Part shown: one piece after another, positions 10,072-16,366 of the stretch
Position numbering within the stretch: position 1 is the first letter of the stretch
Layout of the letters: every line of letters starts with the position of its first letter
Source of the DNA: Anaerolineales bacterium
GTDB taxonomy: Bacteria > Chloroflexota > Anaerolineae > Anaerolineales > Villigracilaceae
Reading direction: 5' to 3'
Length of the DNA stretch: 37,128 nucleotides
NCBI GenBank assembly: GCA_016789365.1
Contig: JAEURH010000027.1
Span: 1-37,128, forward strand
The notes under the pieces: model-generated
What the model was told of the DNA's origin: nothing
Database searches by the model: none
The model's input: the letters and a program-made list of their open reading frames with translations, nothing else
Position numbers and translations under genes: made by a program

Positions 10072-10104
10072 ACAAAAGAGCCGCCTTCGGTTAGGCGGCT
10101 CTTT
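10072..10104 (-). terminator. Attenuator terminator of the ilv operon
   Basis: On the minus strand an 11-bp perfect stem (AAAGAGCCGCC / GGCGGCTCTTT) with the 8-base loop TAACCGAA is followed by TGTTATC; the last stem bases and tail give a short U-run. It lies between the leader peptide stop (10123) and ilvD (10010), inside the transcript from the promoter at 10249-10276, so readthrough must be controlled for the operon to be expressed. Confidence 0.85.
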
Positions 10105-10196
10105 GCGTTTACGTAAGTGTGTTTATTTCTTCACTCTCACCGTTGCCATCCTAACCGAAAATAATCCTTCAATAATGAGGACTACAATAAGGATGG
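10086..10196 (-). promoter_or_regulatory. Alternative helices of the ilv attenuator
   Basis: Segment 1 (CCATCCT, 10196-10190) can pair with AGGATGG (10152-10146). Overlapping that, segment 2 (TTCGGTTAGG, 10159-10150) is exactly complementary to CCTAACCGAA (10095-10086), which is the top two bases plus loop of the terminator; two G-U pairs extend the helix to 12 bp. A ribosome stalled on the Leu/Ile/Val run would cover segment 1 and free segment 2. The complementarity is seen directly; the regulatory reading is inference. One caution: the helix invades mainly the terminator loop and only two bases of its 5' arm. Confidence 0.65.
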
Positions 10197-10227
10197 TAAT
10201 AAGGGAGAGGGACAATAAGATGTTCAT
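10123..10227 (-). CDS. ilvL: ilv leader peptide (Leu/Ile/Val-rich, 34 residues)
   Basis: A short reverse-strand ORF translates to a 34-residue peptide in which 14 of the first 19 residues are Leu, Ile or Val (residues 9-19 are LITILIVVLII). It ends VRMATVRVKK then TAA. It lies about 15 bases after the predicted transcription start of the ilv operon and 18 bases before the terminator hairpin. This matches the logic of the E. coli ilvL attenuation peptide, although the sequence is not similar. No clear Shine-Dalgarno is visible (CACCAACAAATG). The alternative is a small membrane peptide, but its position between promoter and terminator argues for a leader. The symbol is used by analogy. Confidence 0.75.
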   Translation of the reverse strand: MNILLSLSLITILIVVLIIEGLFSVRMATVRVKK

Positions 10228-10248
10228 TTGTTGGTGATATTTCGCACG

Positions 10249-10276
10249 ATTATAGGCACTTTCGGAAATTCGTCAA
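10249..10276 (-). promoter_or_regulatory. Sigma-70 promoter of the ilv-leu operon
   Basis: Reverse strand: TTGACG (10276-10271), 16-bp spacer, then perfect TATAAT (10254-10249). Predicted start near 10242, so the leader peptide ATG at 10227 follows after about 15 bases. It diverges from the promoter of the membrane protein gene, whose -35 begins 43 bp away. Confidence 0.85.
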
Positions 10277-10318
10277 GGGGGAAATGTAGGATTCGGCTTC
10301 AATCTTTATTAAGAGGGC

Positions 10319-10348
10319 TTGACAAGCATGCTATAGTATTTATATCAA
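10319..10348 (+). promoter_or_regulatory. Sigma-70 promoter for the membrane protein gene
   Basis: TTGACA at 10319-10324 and a -10 candidate TATATC (10341-10346, 16-bp spacer) or TATCAA (10343-10348, 18 bp). The -35 is perfect, the -10 imperfect. The ATG at 10372 lies about 20 bases after the expected start. Confidence 0.65.
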
Positions 10349-10371
10349 TACACTCTGAATTTGGAGGAAAC

Positions 10372-10917
10372 ATGAAAACCAAGACCGCAAATCACGAACC
10401 TACAAAAGAAAAAATGGATACTTCGGATTTCGTTGTAGGGTTTATATATATGTTAATTAGTTTAGGGATTTTAATTGCATTAGGTGTATATTATTGGAAT
10501 ATACATGGGGGAAGCTTAGAAAATTTTTCTTTTTGGGAAGATGAACGAAAAAAATGGCTTGAAGTTGTATTTTGGGCATTCTTTGCATCCATTGCGCAAA
10601 ATATTGGATATGGCATGTATAAAATGGGAGAAGGAATACTTCAAAAGCGGAATATATTGTTGCTGTTTGCTCGTAACATTGAAGCACCTTTCATCTCATT
10701 AGCACTGATTTTTGTTTTATTTAATCTTGGAGTAGCGTTCGGAGATGCAACTATAACATTAAAAGATGTACCTGTTACTGTAATGATTGCGTTTACAATC
10801 GTTACAAGTTTTTTTTCGTGGCAAACAAAAGCATCTTTAGAAGTTGTTTCTGTTTGGTTTACTAAACAACTGAAAAAATCTTTAGGCATAGAAGATAAAG
10901 AACTAAAGTCTCCATAG
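10372..10917 (+). CDS. Membrane protein of unknown function, four predicted helices
   Basis: A 181-residue protein not recognised as any named family. The start chosen is MKTKTANHEP at 10372, preceded by TTTGGAGGAAACATG, a strong ribosome site; the longer reading frame upstream runs through the promoter. A charged 18-residue N-terminal tail is followed by hydrophobic segments at about 19-41, 63-83, 97-120 and 131-155 and a charged C-terminal tail ending KELKSP. No catalytic motif, signal peptide or cysteine pattern is visible. It has its own promoter and is divergent from the ilv operon and upstream of the lysC promoter, so it is probably monocistronic. Its function cannot be told from context. 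Confidence 0.8.
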   Translation: MKTKTANHEPTKEKMDTSDFVVGFIYMLISLGILIALGVYYWNIHGGSLENFSFWEDERKKWLEVVFWAFFASIAQNIGYGMYKMGEGILQKRNILLLFARNIEAPFISLALIFVLFNLGVAFGDATITLKDVPVTVMIAFTIVTSFFSWQTKASLEVVSVWFTKQLKKSLGIEDKELKSP

Positions 10918-10950
10918 TATAAGTAATAATAAAATCATATACTTAAACTC

Positions 10951-10978
10951 TTGACACATTTAACATTAGTAGTAGAAT
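10951..10978 (+). promoter_or_regulatory. Sigma-70 promoter of lysC-asd
   Basis: TTGACA (10951-10956), 16-bp spacer, TAGAAT (10973-10978). The predicted start is near 10985, only about five bases before the leader peptide ATG at 10990, so translation of the leader peptide is probably leaderless. The spacing and quality match the ilv promoter. Confidence 0.85.
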
Positions 10979-10989
10979 ACCGCCCAATT

Positions 10990-11088
10990 ATGAACTGTCA
11001 CATCAACAATGCCAAGCACGGCTTGGGTACCATGACCACTACTACCTCTCGGCTCTCCGTGAGGGATTTTGTGTTTGGGATGATGTGA
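10990..11088 (+). CDS. Threonine-rich leader peptide of the lysC-asd operon (32 residues)
   Basis: A short ORF begins MNCHINNAKHGLG and reaches TMTTTTS at residues 14-20, then ends at TGA after FGMM. Five threonine codons in six, with one methionine, fall just before the first strand of an RNA hairpin, as in the E. coli thrL leader. It sits between a strong promoter and an intrinsic terminator directly upstream of aspartokinase. No Shine-Dalgarno is present, but the predicted transcript begins about five bases before the ATG. Alternative: a structured RNA that happens to contain a Thr-coding frame. I favour a leader peptide because position, codon run and alternative helices agree. Confidence 0.72.
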   Translation: MNCHINNAKHGLGTMTTTTSRLSVRDFVFGMM

Positions 11089-11128
11089 CCGAATTTTAGG
11101 TTAAGTCAAAACACATAACGCCTCGCGG
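10997..11128 (+). promoter_or_regulatory. Alternative helices of the lysC leader RNA
   Basis: Seen directly: hairpin CCAAGC/GCTTGG (11012-11026) with loop ACG; helix 1:2 CCTCTCGG (11045-11052) with CCGTGAGG (11057-11064), one U-U mismatch; helix 2:3 CCGTGAGG with CCTCGCGG (11121-11128), eight pairs with one G-U, which would block the terminator 5' arm; and an outer 9-bp helix GTCACATCA (10997-11005) with TGATGTGAC (11081-11089). A ribosome held at the Thr codons (11035-11046) would mask strand 1 and favour 2:3, the antiterminated form. Confidence 0.7.
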
Positions 11129-11150
11129 AACACGCGAGGCGTTTTTGTTT
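11117..11150 (+). terminator. Attenuator terminator before lysC
   Basis: Perfect 11-bp stem AACGCCTCGCG / CGCGAGGCGTT with loop GAACA, followed by TTTGTTT. It lies 98 bases into the untranslated space between leader peptide and lysC and inside the lysC transcript, so it must be bypassed for expression. Confidence 0.9.
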
Positions 11151-11162
11151 ACCTCACCCCAA

Positions 11163-11186
11163 CCCCTCTCCTAAAAAGGAGAGGGG
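11163..11186 (+). repeat. CCCCTCTCC/GGAGAGGGG palindrome before lysC
   Basis: CCCCTCTCCT, AAAA, AGGAGAGGGG: perfect 10-bp arms. A sister copy lies before metA (15370-15394). Its right arm is purine-rich like a ribosome site, but lysC has a better one (TAGGAGAAAAATTATG) after it. Confidence 0.8.
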
Positions 11187-11203
11187 AATTTAGGAGAAAA
11201 ATT

Positions 11204-12598
11204 ATGAAACAAAAAACATTAGTAATGAAATTCGGAGGAACATCTGTTGGCTCAGCAGATGCATTGAAAAGTGCCACACAAATTATTCGTGATGCACAGA
11301 AAGATTGGAGTCGCATTGTGGTGGTGACTTCTGCAATGGCTGGCGTGACAAATTTGTTATTGGATTCGGCGAATCATCCGACCGATGCACATGATGCCGA
11401 ATCAAAATTGCGAGAAAAACATTTTTCTGCGGCAGAGGCATTGATAAAAAATCAATCATTGCTTGAAGAAACAAAAAAAGAAATCAATGCATTAATTGAA
11501 ATCTTTGTCAATTTATGTAATGCGATTCAAGTTCTCGGTGAAGCAAGTCCACGTGCATTGGATGCAGTTGCTTCACTTGGAGAAAGAATGAGTTTGAGAT
11601 TATTAACAGCAGTAATTATTGAGGCAGGAATCAAAGCCAAAGGAATCGAGTCAACAGAATTTATAGTCACTAATTCAAATTTTCAAAATGCACATCCTGA
11701 TTTCTTAACGACAAAAGAAAAAACACAAGCATTATTAAATCCATTATTGGATGAAGGAAATATTGTCATCACCACAGGCTTCATTGGAGCAAATGCTGAG
11801 GGTACAGTAACAACTTTAGGTCGAGGAGGAAGCGATTATTCCGCCGCTATTATTGGTTCTGTATTGCCTGCAAACGAAGTCTGGATTTGGACAGACGTAG
11901 ATGGCGTGATGACCACAGACCCACGCATTGTTTCATCTGCAAAAACATTATCTGAAATTAGTTATGGAGAAATTGCGGAGTTAGCATATTATGGTGCAAA
12001 AGTTCTACACCCAAAAACGATTAGACCTGTTGTAGATGCAGGCATTGGATTAAGAATTTGCAACACGTTTAATCCTACCCATGCAGGTACGCGATTAACT
12101 GCCAATGGAAAAAAGAACGGGCATGTGATAAAAGCGGTAACAGCGATTCAAAAACAAAGGTTGGTGACAATTGAAGGACGTGGCATGTTAGGTGTGCCGG
12201 GTGTAGCGGCGCGTGCATTTGGTGCAGTGGCATCTACAAAAACAAGTGTTCCATTGATTACACAAGCATCATCTGAACAATCCATTTGTTTTGCTGTGCC
12301 ATCTGAAACTGCTGACAATGTTTTGAATGCACTTGAAAAAACATTTGCCCTTGAAATTGAAGAAGATGATATTGACAGAGTTTGGTCAACGGATGATGTT
12401 TCGATTGTGACTGTGGTTGGTGCTGGTATGAGACATACGCCCGGCGTGGCAGGAAAAGTTTTTAGTCAGCTTGGAAATAATGGTGTGAATGTACTCGCAA
12501 TTGCACAAGGCTCATCAGAGGTTTCGATTAGTTTAGTAGTAGATGCAAAAGATACAGAACATGCGGTTAGAACGTTGCATGAGTTGATAGTGAGTTAA
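11204..12598 (+). CDS. lysC: Aspartokinase (monofunctional)
   Basis: Phosphorylates aspartate, the entry step to lysine, threonine and methionine. The 464-residue protein begins MKQKTLVMKFGGTSVGSADA with the kinase KFGGTS motif at 9-14, has the catalytic core through TTLGRGGSDYSAAI and DVDGVMTTDPR, and ends with two ACT domains from about residue 305 (VTIEGRGMLGVPG and VTVVGAGMRHTPGVAGKVF). The length and the lack of a dehydrogenase domain make it the monofunctional form; the two ACT domains imply end-product inhibition. It is preceded by a threonine-type attenuator and followed 95 bp later by asd. The ribosome site AGGAGAAAAATT fixes the start. Confidence 0.95.
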   Translation: MKQKTLVMKFGGTSVGSADALKSATQIIRDAQKDWSRIVVVTSAMAGVTNLLLDSANHPTDAHDAESKLREKHFSAAEALIKNQSLLEETKKEINALIEIFVNLCNAIQVLGEASPRALDAVASLGERMSLRLLTAVIIEAGIKAKGIESTEFIVTNSNFQNAHPDFLTTKEKTQALLNPLLDEGNIVITTGFIGANAEGTVTTLGRGGSDYSAAIIGSVLPANEVWIWTDVDGVMTTDPRIVSSAKTLSEISYGEIAELAYYGAKVLHPKTIRPVVDAGIGLRICNTFNPTHAGTRLTANGKKNGHVIKAVTAIQKQRLVTIEGRGMLGVPGVAARAFGAVASTKTSVPLITQASSEQSICFAVPSETADNVLNALEKTFALEIEEDDIDRVWSTDDVSIVTVVGAGMRHTPGVAGKVFSQLGNNGVNVLAIAQGSSEVSISLVVDAKDTEHAVRTLHELIVS

Positions 12599-12660
12599 GT
12601 ACACAGGTAAATAGGTAGACAAGTAAATATGTGTACCTGTGTACGTGTTTACTTGTTTAC
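12599..12660. repeat. GTACACAGGTA inverted repeat (lysC-asd gap)
   Basis: GTACACAGGTA (12599-12609) is perfectly mirrored by TACCTGTGTAC (12634-12644), interleaved with GTAGACAAGTAAAT and its inverse at 12647-12660. It starts one base after the lysC stop. It is related to the element at 4669-4766 in the ilv operon, so this repeat family is inserted in two biosynthetic operons. Confidence 0.8.
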
Positions 12661-12693
12661 ATTTTACACAAACAAAAATTAGGAGAAATCACA

Positions 12694-13755
12694 ATGTCAT
12701 CCCCCATTCCCGTAGCAGTTCTTGGCGCAACAGGTTCAGTTGGTCAGAGATTTATTTCGTTGTTAGATAATCATCCTTGGTTCAAAGTAGTTGCACTCGC
12801 CGCGTCTGATAAATCGGCTGGGCAAAAATATTCGCAAGCCACACGTTGGGTTTTAGATTCGCCGATGCCTGATTATGTAAAAGATATGGTCATTGTGCCT
12901 GCAACAACCGAAGCAGTACAAGCAAAAATTGTTTTCTCGGCATTGCATAATGAAGTTGCCAAAGACCTTGAACCACAATTTGCAAAAGCAGGTTCAGCTG
13001 TTTGTTCCAATGCTTCATCATATCGGCGTGGTGAAGATGTGCCATTGTTACTTCCAGAGGTAAATGCGAATCATATTCATCTTGTCAAAGAGCAGAGAAA
13101 AAATAAAAATTGGAGCGGATGTATTATCACCAATCCGAATTGCACAAGCACAGGTTTAACTATCGCGCTCAAAGCATTGGATGATACATTTGGCGTGAAA
13201 AAAGTTTTTGCAGTTTCTCTGCAAGCACTTTCGGGTGCGGGTTATCCTGGCATTTCGTCTATGGATATTATGGATAACATCATCCCGAATGTTGGTAATG
13301 GTGGTGAAGAAGAAAAAGTGGAATGGGAACCACGCAAGATGCTTGGAAAATTAAACAATAATCAAATTGATTTAGCAGATATAAAATTTTCAGCACATAC
13401 GAATCGCGTAGCAGTATTAGATGGGCATACTGTATGCACAAGTGTTGAATTTTCTTCGCCTCCATCTGACATTCAAACTGTTTTGCAAACCTTGAGCAGT
13501 TATCAAGCCCCAGCCGAGGCGAAAGAATTGCCGTCGAGTCCGCAACCAGTTATCAGCGTAAGAGAAGAAGCGGATAGACCTCAGCCAAGATTAGATAGGT
13601 TAACAGGTAAAGGTATGTCAACAGTCATTGGTCGTGTGAGAAAAGATTCAATCTTAGATATTAAGTTTGTTGTTTTATCGCATAATACGATACGTGGCGC
13701 GGCTGGTGGTTCTATCTATAATGCTGAGTTATTAGTGAATGAAGGTTTGTTGTAA
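12694..13755 (+). CDS. asd: Aspartate-semialdehyde dehydrogenase, archaeal/fungal type
   Basis: Reduces aspartyl phosphate to aspartate semialdehyde, the branch point to lysine and homoserine. The protein starts MSSPIPVAVLGATGSVGQRF (Rossmann GATGSVGQ at 11-18) after TTAGGAGAAATCACAATG. The catalytic cysteine is C150 in NPNCTSTG, and NRVAVLDGHT contains the active-site histidine. The 353-residue length and the RVAVLDGHT motif fit the archaeal/fungal branch of the family rather than the common bacterial one. The upstream in-frame extension runs through an intergenic repeat and was not used. Product of the same transcript as lysC. Confidence 0.94.
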   Translation: MSSPIPVAVLGATGSVGQRFISLLDNHPWFKVVALAASDKSAGQKYSQATRWVLDSPMPDYVKDMVIVPATTEAVQAKIVFSALHNEVAKDLEPQFAKAGSAVCSNASSYRRGEDVPLLLPEVNANHIHLVKEQRKNKNWSGCIITNPNCTSTGLTIALKALDDTFGVKKVFAVSLQALSGAGYPGISSMDIMDNIIPNVGNGGEEEKVEWEPRKMLGKLNNNQIDLADIKFSAHTNRVAVLDGHTVCTSVEFSSPPSDIQTVLQTLSSYQAPAEAKELPSSPQPVISVREEADRPQPRLDRLTGKGMSTVIGRVRKDSILDIKFVVLSHNTIRGAAGGSIYNAELLVNEGLL

Positions 13756-13774
13756 AAGATTACCCATTTGGGTA

Positions 13775-13804
13775 TTGACATAATAGGATTCGCTATGATA
13801 TAAA
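13775..13804 (+). promoter_or_regulatory. Promoter of the met operon
   Basis: TTGACA at 13775-13780 and TATAAA at 13799-13804 (18-bp spacer). A 14-bp perfect palindrome, TACCCATTTGGGTA (13761-13774), touches the -35 and could be a weak asd terminator or an operator. The SAM riboswitch begins about 20 bases after the -10. Confidence 0.7.
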
Positions 13805-13822
13805 CTGCGAAATTAAATATTC

Positions 13823-13943
13823 GCTCTTATCCAGAGAAGCGGAGGGACCGACCCTTTGATGCTTCGGCAACCAGACGAAAGTTATGGTGCCAAATTCGGC
13901 AAATAAGAATAGCAATCGCTATTCATATCTGGAAGATGAGAGG
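13823..13943 (+). promoter_or_regulatory. SAM-I (S-box) riboswitch aptamer
   Basis: The core reads AGAGAAGCGGAGGGACC, CCCTTTGATGCTTCGGCAACC and GGTGCCAAATTC, the standard S-box signature. P1 is formed by CTCTTATC (from 13824) with GATGAGAG (13935-13942). It binds S-adenosylmethionine and turns off the downstream genes when methionine is plentiful. It lies between the promoter at 13775 and metY1. Confidence 0.95.
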
Positions 13944-13959
13944 ACGGTATAGACGTATG

Positions 13960-13994
13960 CCTCTTCTTGTACTTTCAGAAGAGGTTATTTTTTT
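13960..13994 (+). terminator. Terminator of the SAM-I riboswitch
   Basis: Stem CCTCTTCT (13960-13967) with AGAAGAGG (13977-13984), then TTATTTTTTT. The 5' arm CCTCT can instead pair with AGAGG at the end of P1, the usual S-box antiterminator choice. Confidence 0.9.
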
Positions 13995-14010
13995 AAGCGC
14001 TTGAAAAATT

Positions 14011-14058
14011 AACTCTTCTGATAGGCGGATTTTATTTAAAAAAATTTCAAGAGGAGTT
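14011..14058 (+). promoter_or_regulatory. Possible helix hiding the metY1 ribosome site
   Basis: AACTCTTCT (14011-14019) can pair along nine bases (one G-U) with AGAGGAGTT (14050-14058), which contains the metY1 Shine-Dalgarno. CTCTTCT can also pair with the 3' arm of the upstream terminator (AGAAGAG). This could add translational control to the riboswitch. Pairing is seen; function is inference. Confidence 0.4.
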
Positions 14059-14063
14059 TACCA

Positions 14064-15356
14064 ATGGCTATCGAAATTCAAGAAAGAAGTTTAGGGTTTG
14101 CAACCCGTCAGTTACACGCGGGTTATAACCCCGACCCCACAACAGGAAGCCGTGCTGTACCGTTGTATCAAACAACGAGTTATCAGTTCAAAAGCACTGA
14201 ACATGCTTCCAATTTGTTTGCGCTGAAAGAGTTGGGGAATATTTATACGCGCATTATGAATCCCACAACGGATGTGTTAGAACAACGCATTGCTTCACTC
14301 GAAGGTGGTGTAGCAGGTTTGGCAACCAGTTCTGGACATGCCGCGCAAGCACAAGCATTGTTTACTTTGCTCAATGCTGGTGACCATATTGTTTCATCGT
14401 CACGCTTATATGGGGGTACATACAATCAGTTCAAATATACTTTGCCGAAGTTAGGAATCGAAGTCACATTTGTTGACCCAACTGACCCGAAGAATTTTGA
14501 AGCGGCGATTAAGCCCAATACCAAAGTGATTTACGGTGAAACTTTAGGAAACCCTGATATTGCCATCTTCCCGTTTGAAGAAGTTGCAGATATTGCCAAG
14601 AAACATCAATTAATTTTGTTGATTGATAATACTTTGGCAACCCCTTATCTCTTCCGCCCGTTTGAATGGGGTGCGCATGTAATTGTTCATTCCACAACAA
14701 AATTTATCGGCGGACATGGCACTTCGATTGGCGGCATCATTGTGGATGGTGGTAATTATGATTGGAGCAATGGCAAGTTTGAAAACTTCAACACACCAGA
14801 CCCTTCGTATCATGGTTTAGTGTATTCCACACTTACTGGTGCTGGTTTGCCGCCATTTGCAATCAAAGCACGTGTGCATGTGTTGCGTGATATTGGCGCA
14901 TGCCAATCTCCATTCAATGCATGGCAAACGATTCAAGGGTTGGAAACTCTCAGCCTTCGTATAGAACGTCATGTACAAAATGCACAAGCCGTGGCTGAGT
15001 ATTTGGAAAAACATCCAAAAGTTACTTGGGTCACATATCCCGGACTTAAAAGCCATCCTGATTATGAACGTGCCAAGAAATATTTACCAAAAGGTGCAGG
15101 TGCAATTTTGGGATTTGGCATCAAAGGTGGTTTGGAAGCAGGCAAAAAATTCATTGATAGCTTGCAACTGTTTAGTCACCTTGCTAATGTGGGTGATGCA
15201 AAGAGTCTTGCCATTCATCCTGCTACAACTACACACAGTCAATTGACTGAAGAACAACAAATCACTGCAGGCGTAAAACCTGATTTCATTCGTTTGAGTG
15301 TTGGTCTCGAAGATATTGACGATATTCTTTGGGATTTAGACCAAGCGCTTGCTTAA
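14064..15356 (+). CDS. metY: O-acetylhomoserine sulfhydrylase (aminocarboxypropyltransferase), copy 1
   Basis: PLP enzyme of the Cys/Met metabolism family that makes homocysteine from O-acetylhomoserine and sulfide. The 430-residue protein begins with [20 protein letters not shown], the MetY N-terminal signature. The PLP lysine is K213 in [11 protein letters not shown], and YTRIMNPT and ETLGNPD are other family motifs. MetY is longer than cystathionine synthases, in agreement with 430 residues. The start follows AAGAGGAGTTTACCAATG. It is the first gene after the SAM-I riboswitch. A paralogue of nearly equal length follows metA. Confidence 0.93.
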   Translation: MAIEIQERSLGFATRQLHAGYNPDPTTGSRAVPLYQTTSYQFKSTEHASNLFALKELGNIYTRIMNPTTDVLEQRIASLEGGVAGLATSSGHAAQAQALFTLLNAGDHIVSSSRLYGGTYNQFKYTLPKLGIEVTFVDPTDPKNFEAAIKPNTKVIYGETLGNPDIAIFPFEEVADIAKKHQLILLIDNTLATPYLFRPFEWGAHVIVHSTTKFIGGHGTSIGGIIVDGGNYDWSNGKFENFNTPDPSYHGLVYSTLTGAGLPPFAIKARVHVLRDIGACQSPFNAWQTIQGLETLSLRIERHVQNAQAVAEYLEKHPKVTWVTYPGLKSHPDYERAKKYLPKGAGAILGFGIKGGLEAGKKFIDSLQLFSHLANVGDAKSLAIHPATTTHSQLTEEQQITAGVKPDFIRLSVGLEDIDDILWDLDQALA

Positions 15357-15369
15357 CCCTCACCCCTAT

Positions 15370-15394
15370 CCCCTCTCCCAAATTGGGAGAGGGG
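15370..15394 (+). repeat. CCCCTCTCCC/GGGAGAGGGG palindrome before metA
   Basis: CCCCTCTCCCAA, A, TTGGGAGAGGGG: perfect 12-bp arms, related to 11163-11186. Its right arm GGGAGAGGGG is the only candidate ribosome site for metA (ATG at 15407), so the repeat may both supply and hide the translation signal. Confidence 0.8.
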
Positions 15395-15406
15395 AACAAT
15401 AAACCC

Positions 15407-16366
15407 ATGCCTGTAAAAATTCCAACTACACTTCCTGCTCGTTTTATTCTTGAGCGCGAAAATATTTTCGTGATGGATGAAGAACGCGCATCACATCAAG
15501 ACATTCGTGCTTTACGTGTGGCGATTCTGAATCTGATGCCCACGAAAGTTATCACCGAAACGCAATTGTTACGTTTGCTTTCCAATTCGGCTTTGCAAGT
15601 GGATGTGACTTTAATTCACACTGCTTCTTATGAATCAAAAAATACATCGGCTGAGCATTTGTTAAAACATTACGTCACGTTTGATGAAATCAAAAGAGAA
15701 AAATTTGATGGCTTAATCGTCACAGGTGCACCTGTGGAGCAAATGCCATTTGAAGAAGTAGATTATTGGGATGAACTCAGGAAAATTTTTGATTGGGCTG
15801 AGACAAATGTTGAATCAACTTTCAATATTTGTTGGGGAGCACAAGCGGCGTTATATCATCGTTATGGAATCCCAAAATATGATTTACCTCGCAAGATGTT
15901 CGGTGTGTTTGAACATCAAAATTTAGCACCGAATGAAAATTTAATGCGTGGGTTCGATGATATTTTTCTCGCGCCACATTCTCGGCATACAGAAATTCGA
16001 GGCGAAGATATTGCTCAAATAGACGAGATACAAGTATTAGCGGAGTCAGAAGAAGCGGGGATTTACATCGTAGGTTCAAAAGATGGCAGACATATTTTCG
16101 TCACAGGTCATTCTGAATATGACCCATTGACTCTCAAAGCCGAATATGACCGCGATGTAAATAAAGGTTTGCCGATTCATGTTCCAAAAAATTATTATCC
16201 GAATGATGACCCAACACAAACTCCCAACGTGCGTTGGCGTGGACATGCCAATTTATTGTATTCAAATTGGTTAAATTATTATGTGTATCAAAACATGCCA
16301 TTTGATTTGAATGAGATTCCAATCAAACCTAATTCAATTAAGAAAGAGAGCATCAACAATGGATAA
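15407..16366 (+). CDS. metA: Homoserine O-acetyltransferase, MetA family
   Basis: Activates homoserine by acylation at the start of methionine synthesis. From [20 protein letters not shown] the protein has 319 residues; an upstream in-frame ATG would run through a palindrome and the metY1 end. The catalytic cysteine C142 is in [12 protein letters not shown], and H235/E237 in VTGHSEYD complete the triad. Residue 111 is Glu in GAPVEQMPF; in this family Glu at 111 is associated with acetyl-CoA and Gly with succinyl-CoA, so O-acetylhomoserine is the likely product, matching two flanking MetY enzymes. It overlaps metY2 by 8 bp, implying coupled translation. Confidence 0.93.
   Translation: MPVKIPTTLPARFILERENIFVMDEERASHQDIRALRVAILNLMPTKVITETQLLRLLSNSALQVDVTLIHTASYESKNTSAEHLLKHYVTFDEIKREKFDGLIVTGAPVEQMPFEEVDYWDELRKIFDWAETNVESTFNICWGAQAALYHRYGIPKYDLPRKMFGVFEHQNLAPNENLMRGFDDIFLAPHSRHTEIRGEDIAQIDEIQVLAESEEAGIYIVGSKDGRHIFVTGHSEYDPLTLKAEYDRDVNKGLPIHVPKNYYPNDDPTQTPNVRWRGHANLLYSNWLNYYVYQNMPFDLNEIPIKPNSIKKESINNG

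Noticed and set aside
10228-10371. Longer N-terminus of the membrane protein starting at 10228
   Set aside because: It runs through the TTGACA promoter, and the GGAGGAAAC ribosome site points to 10372.
10990-11150. Lysine (L-box) riboswitch before lysC
   Set aside because: The conserved lysine riboswitch core and five-way junction are absent; the region is too short and has a Thr-rich ORF instead.
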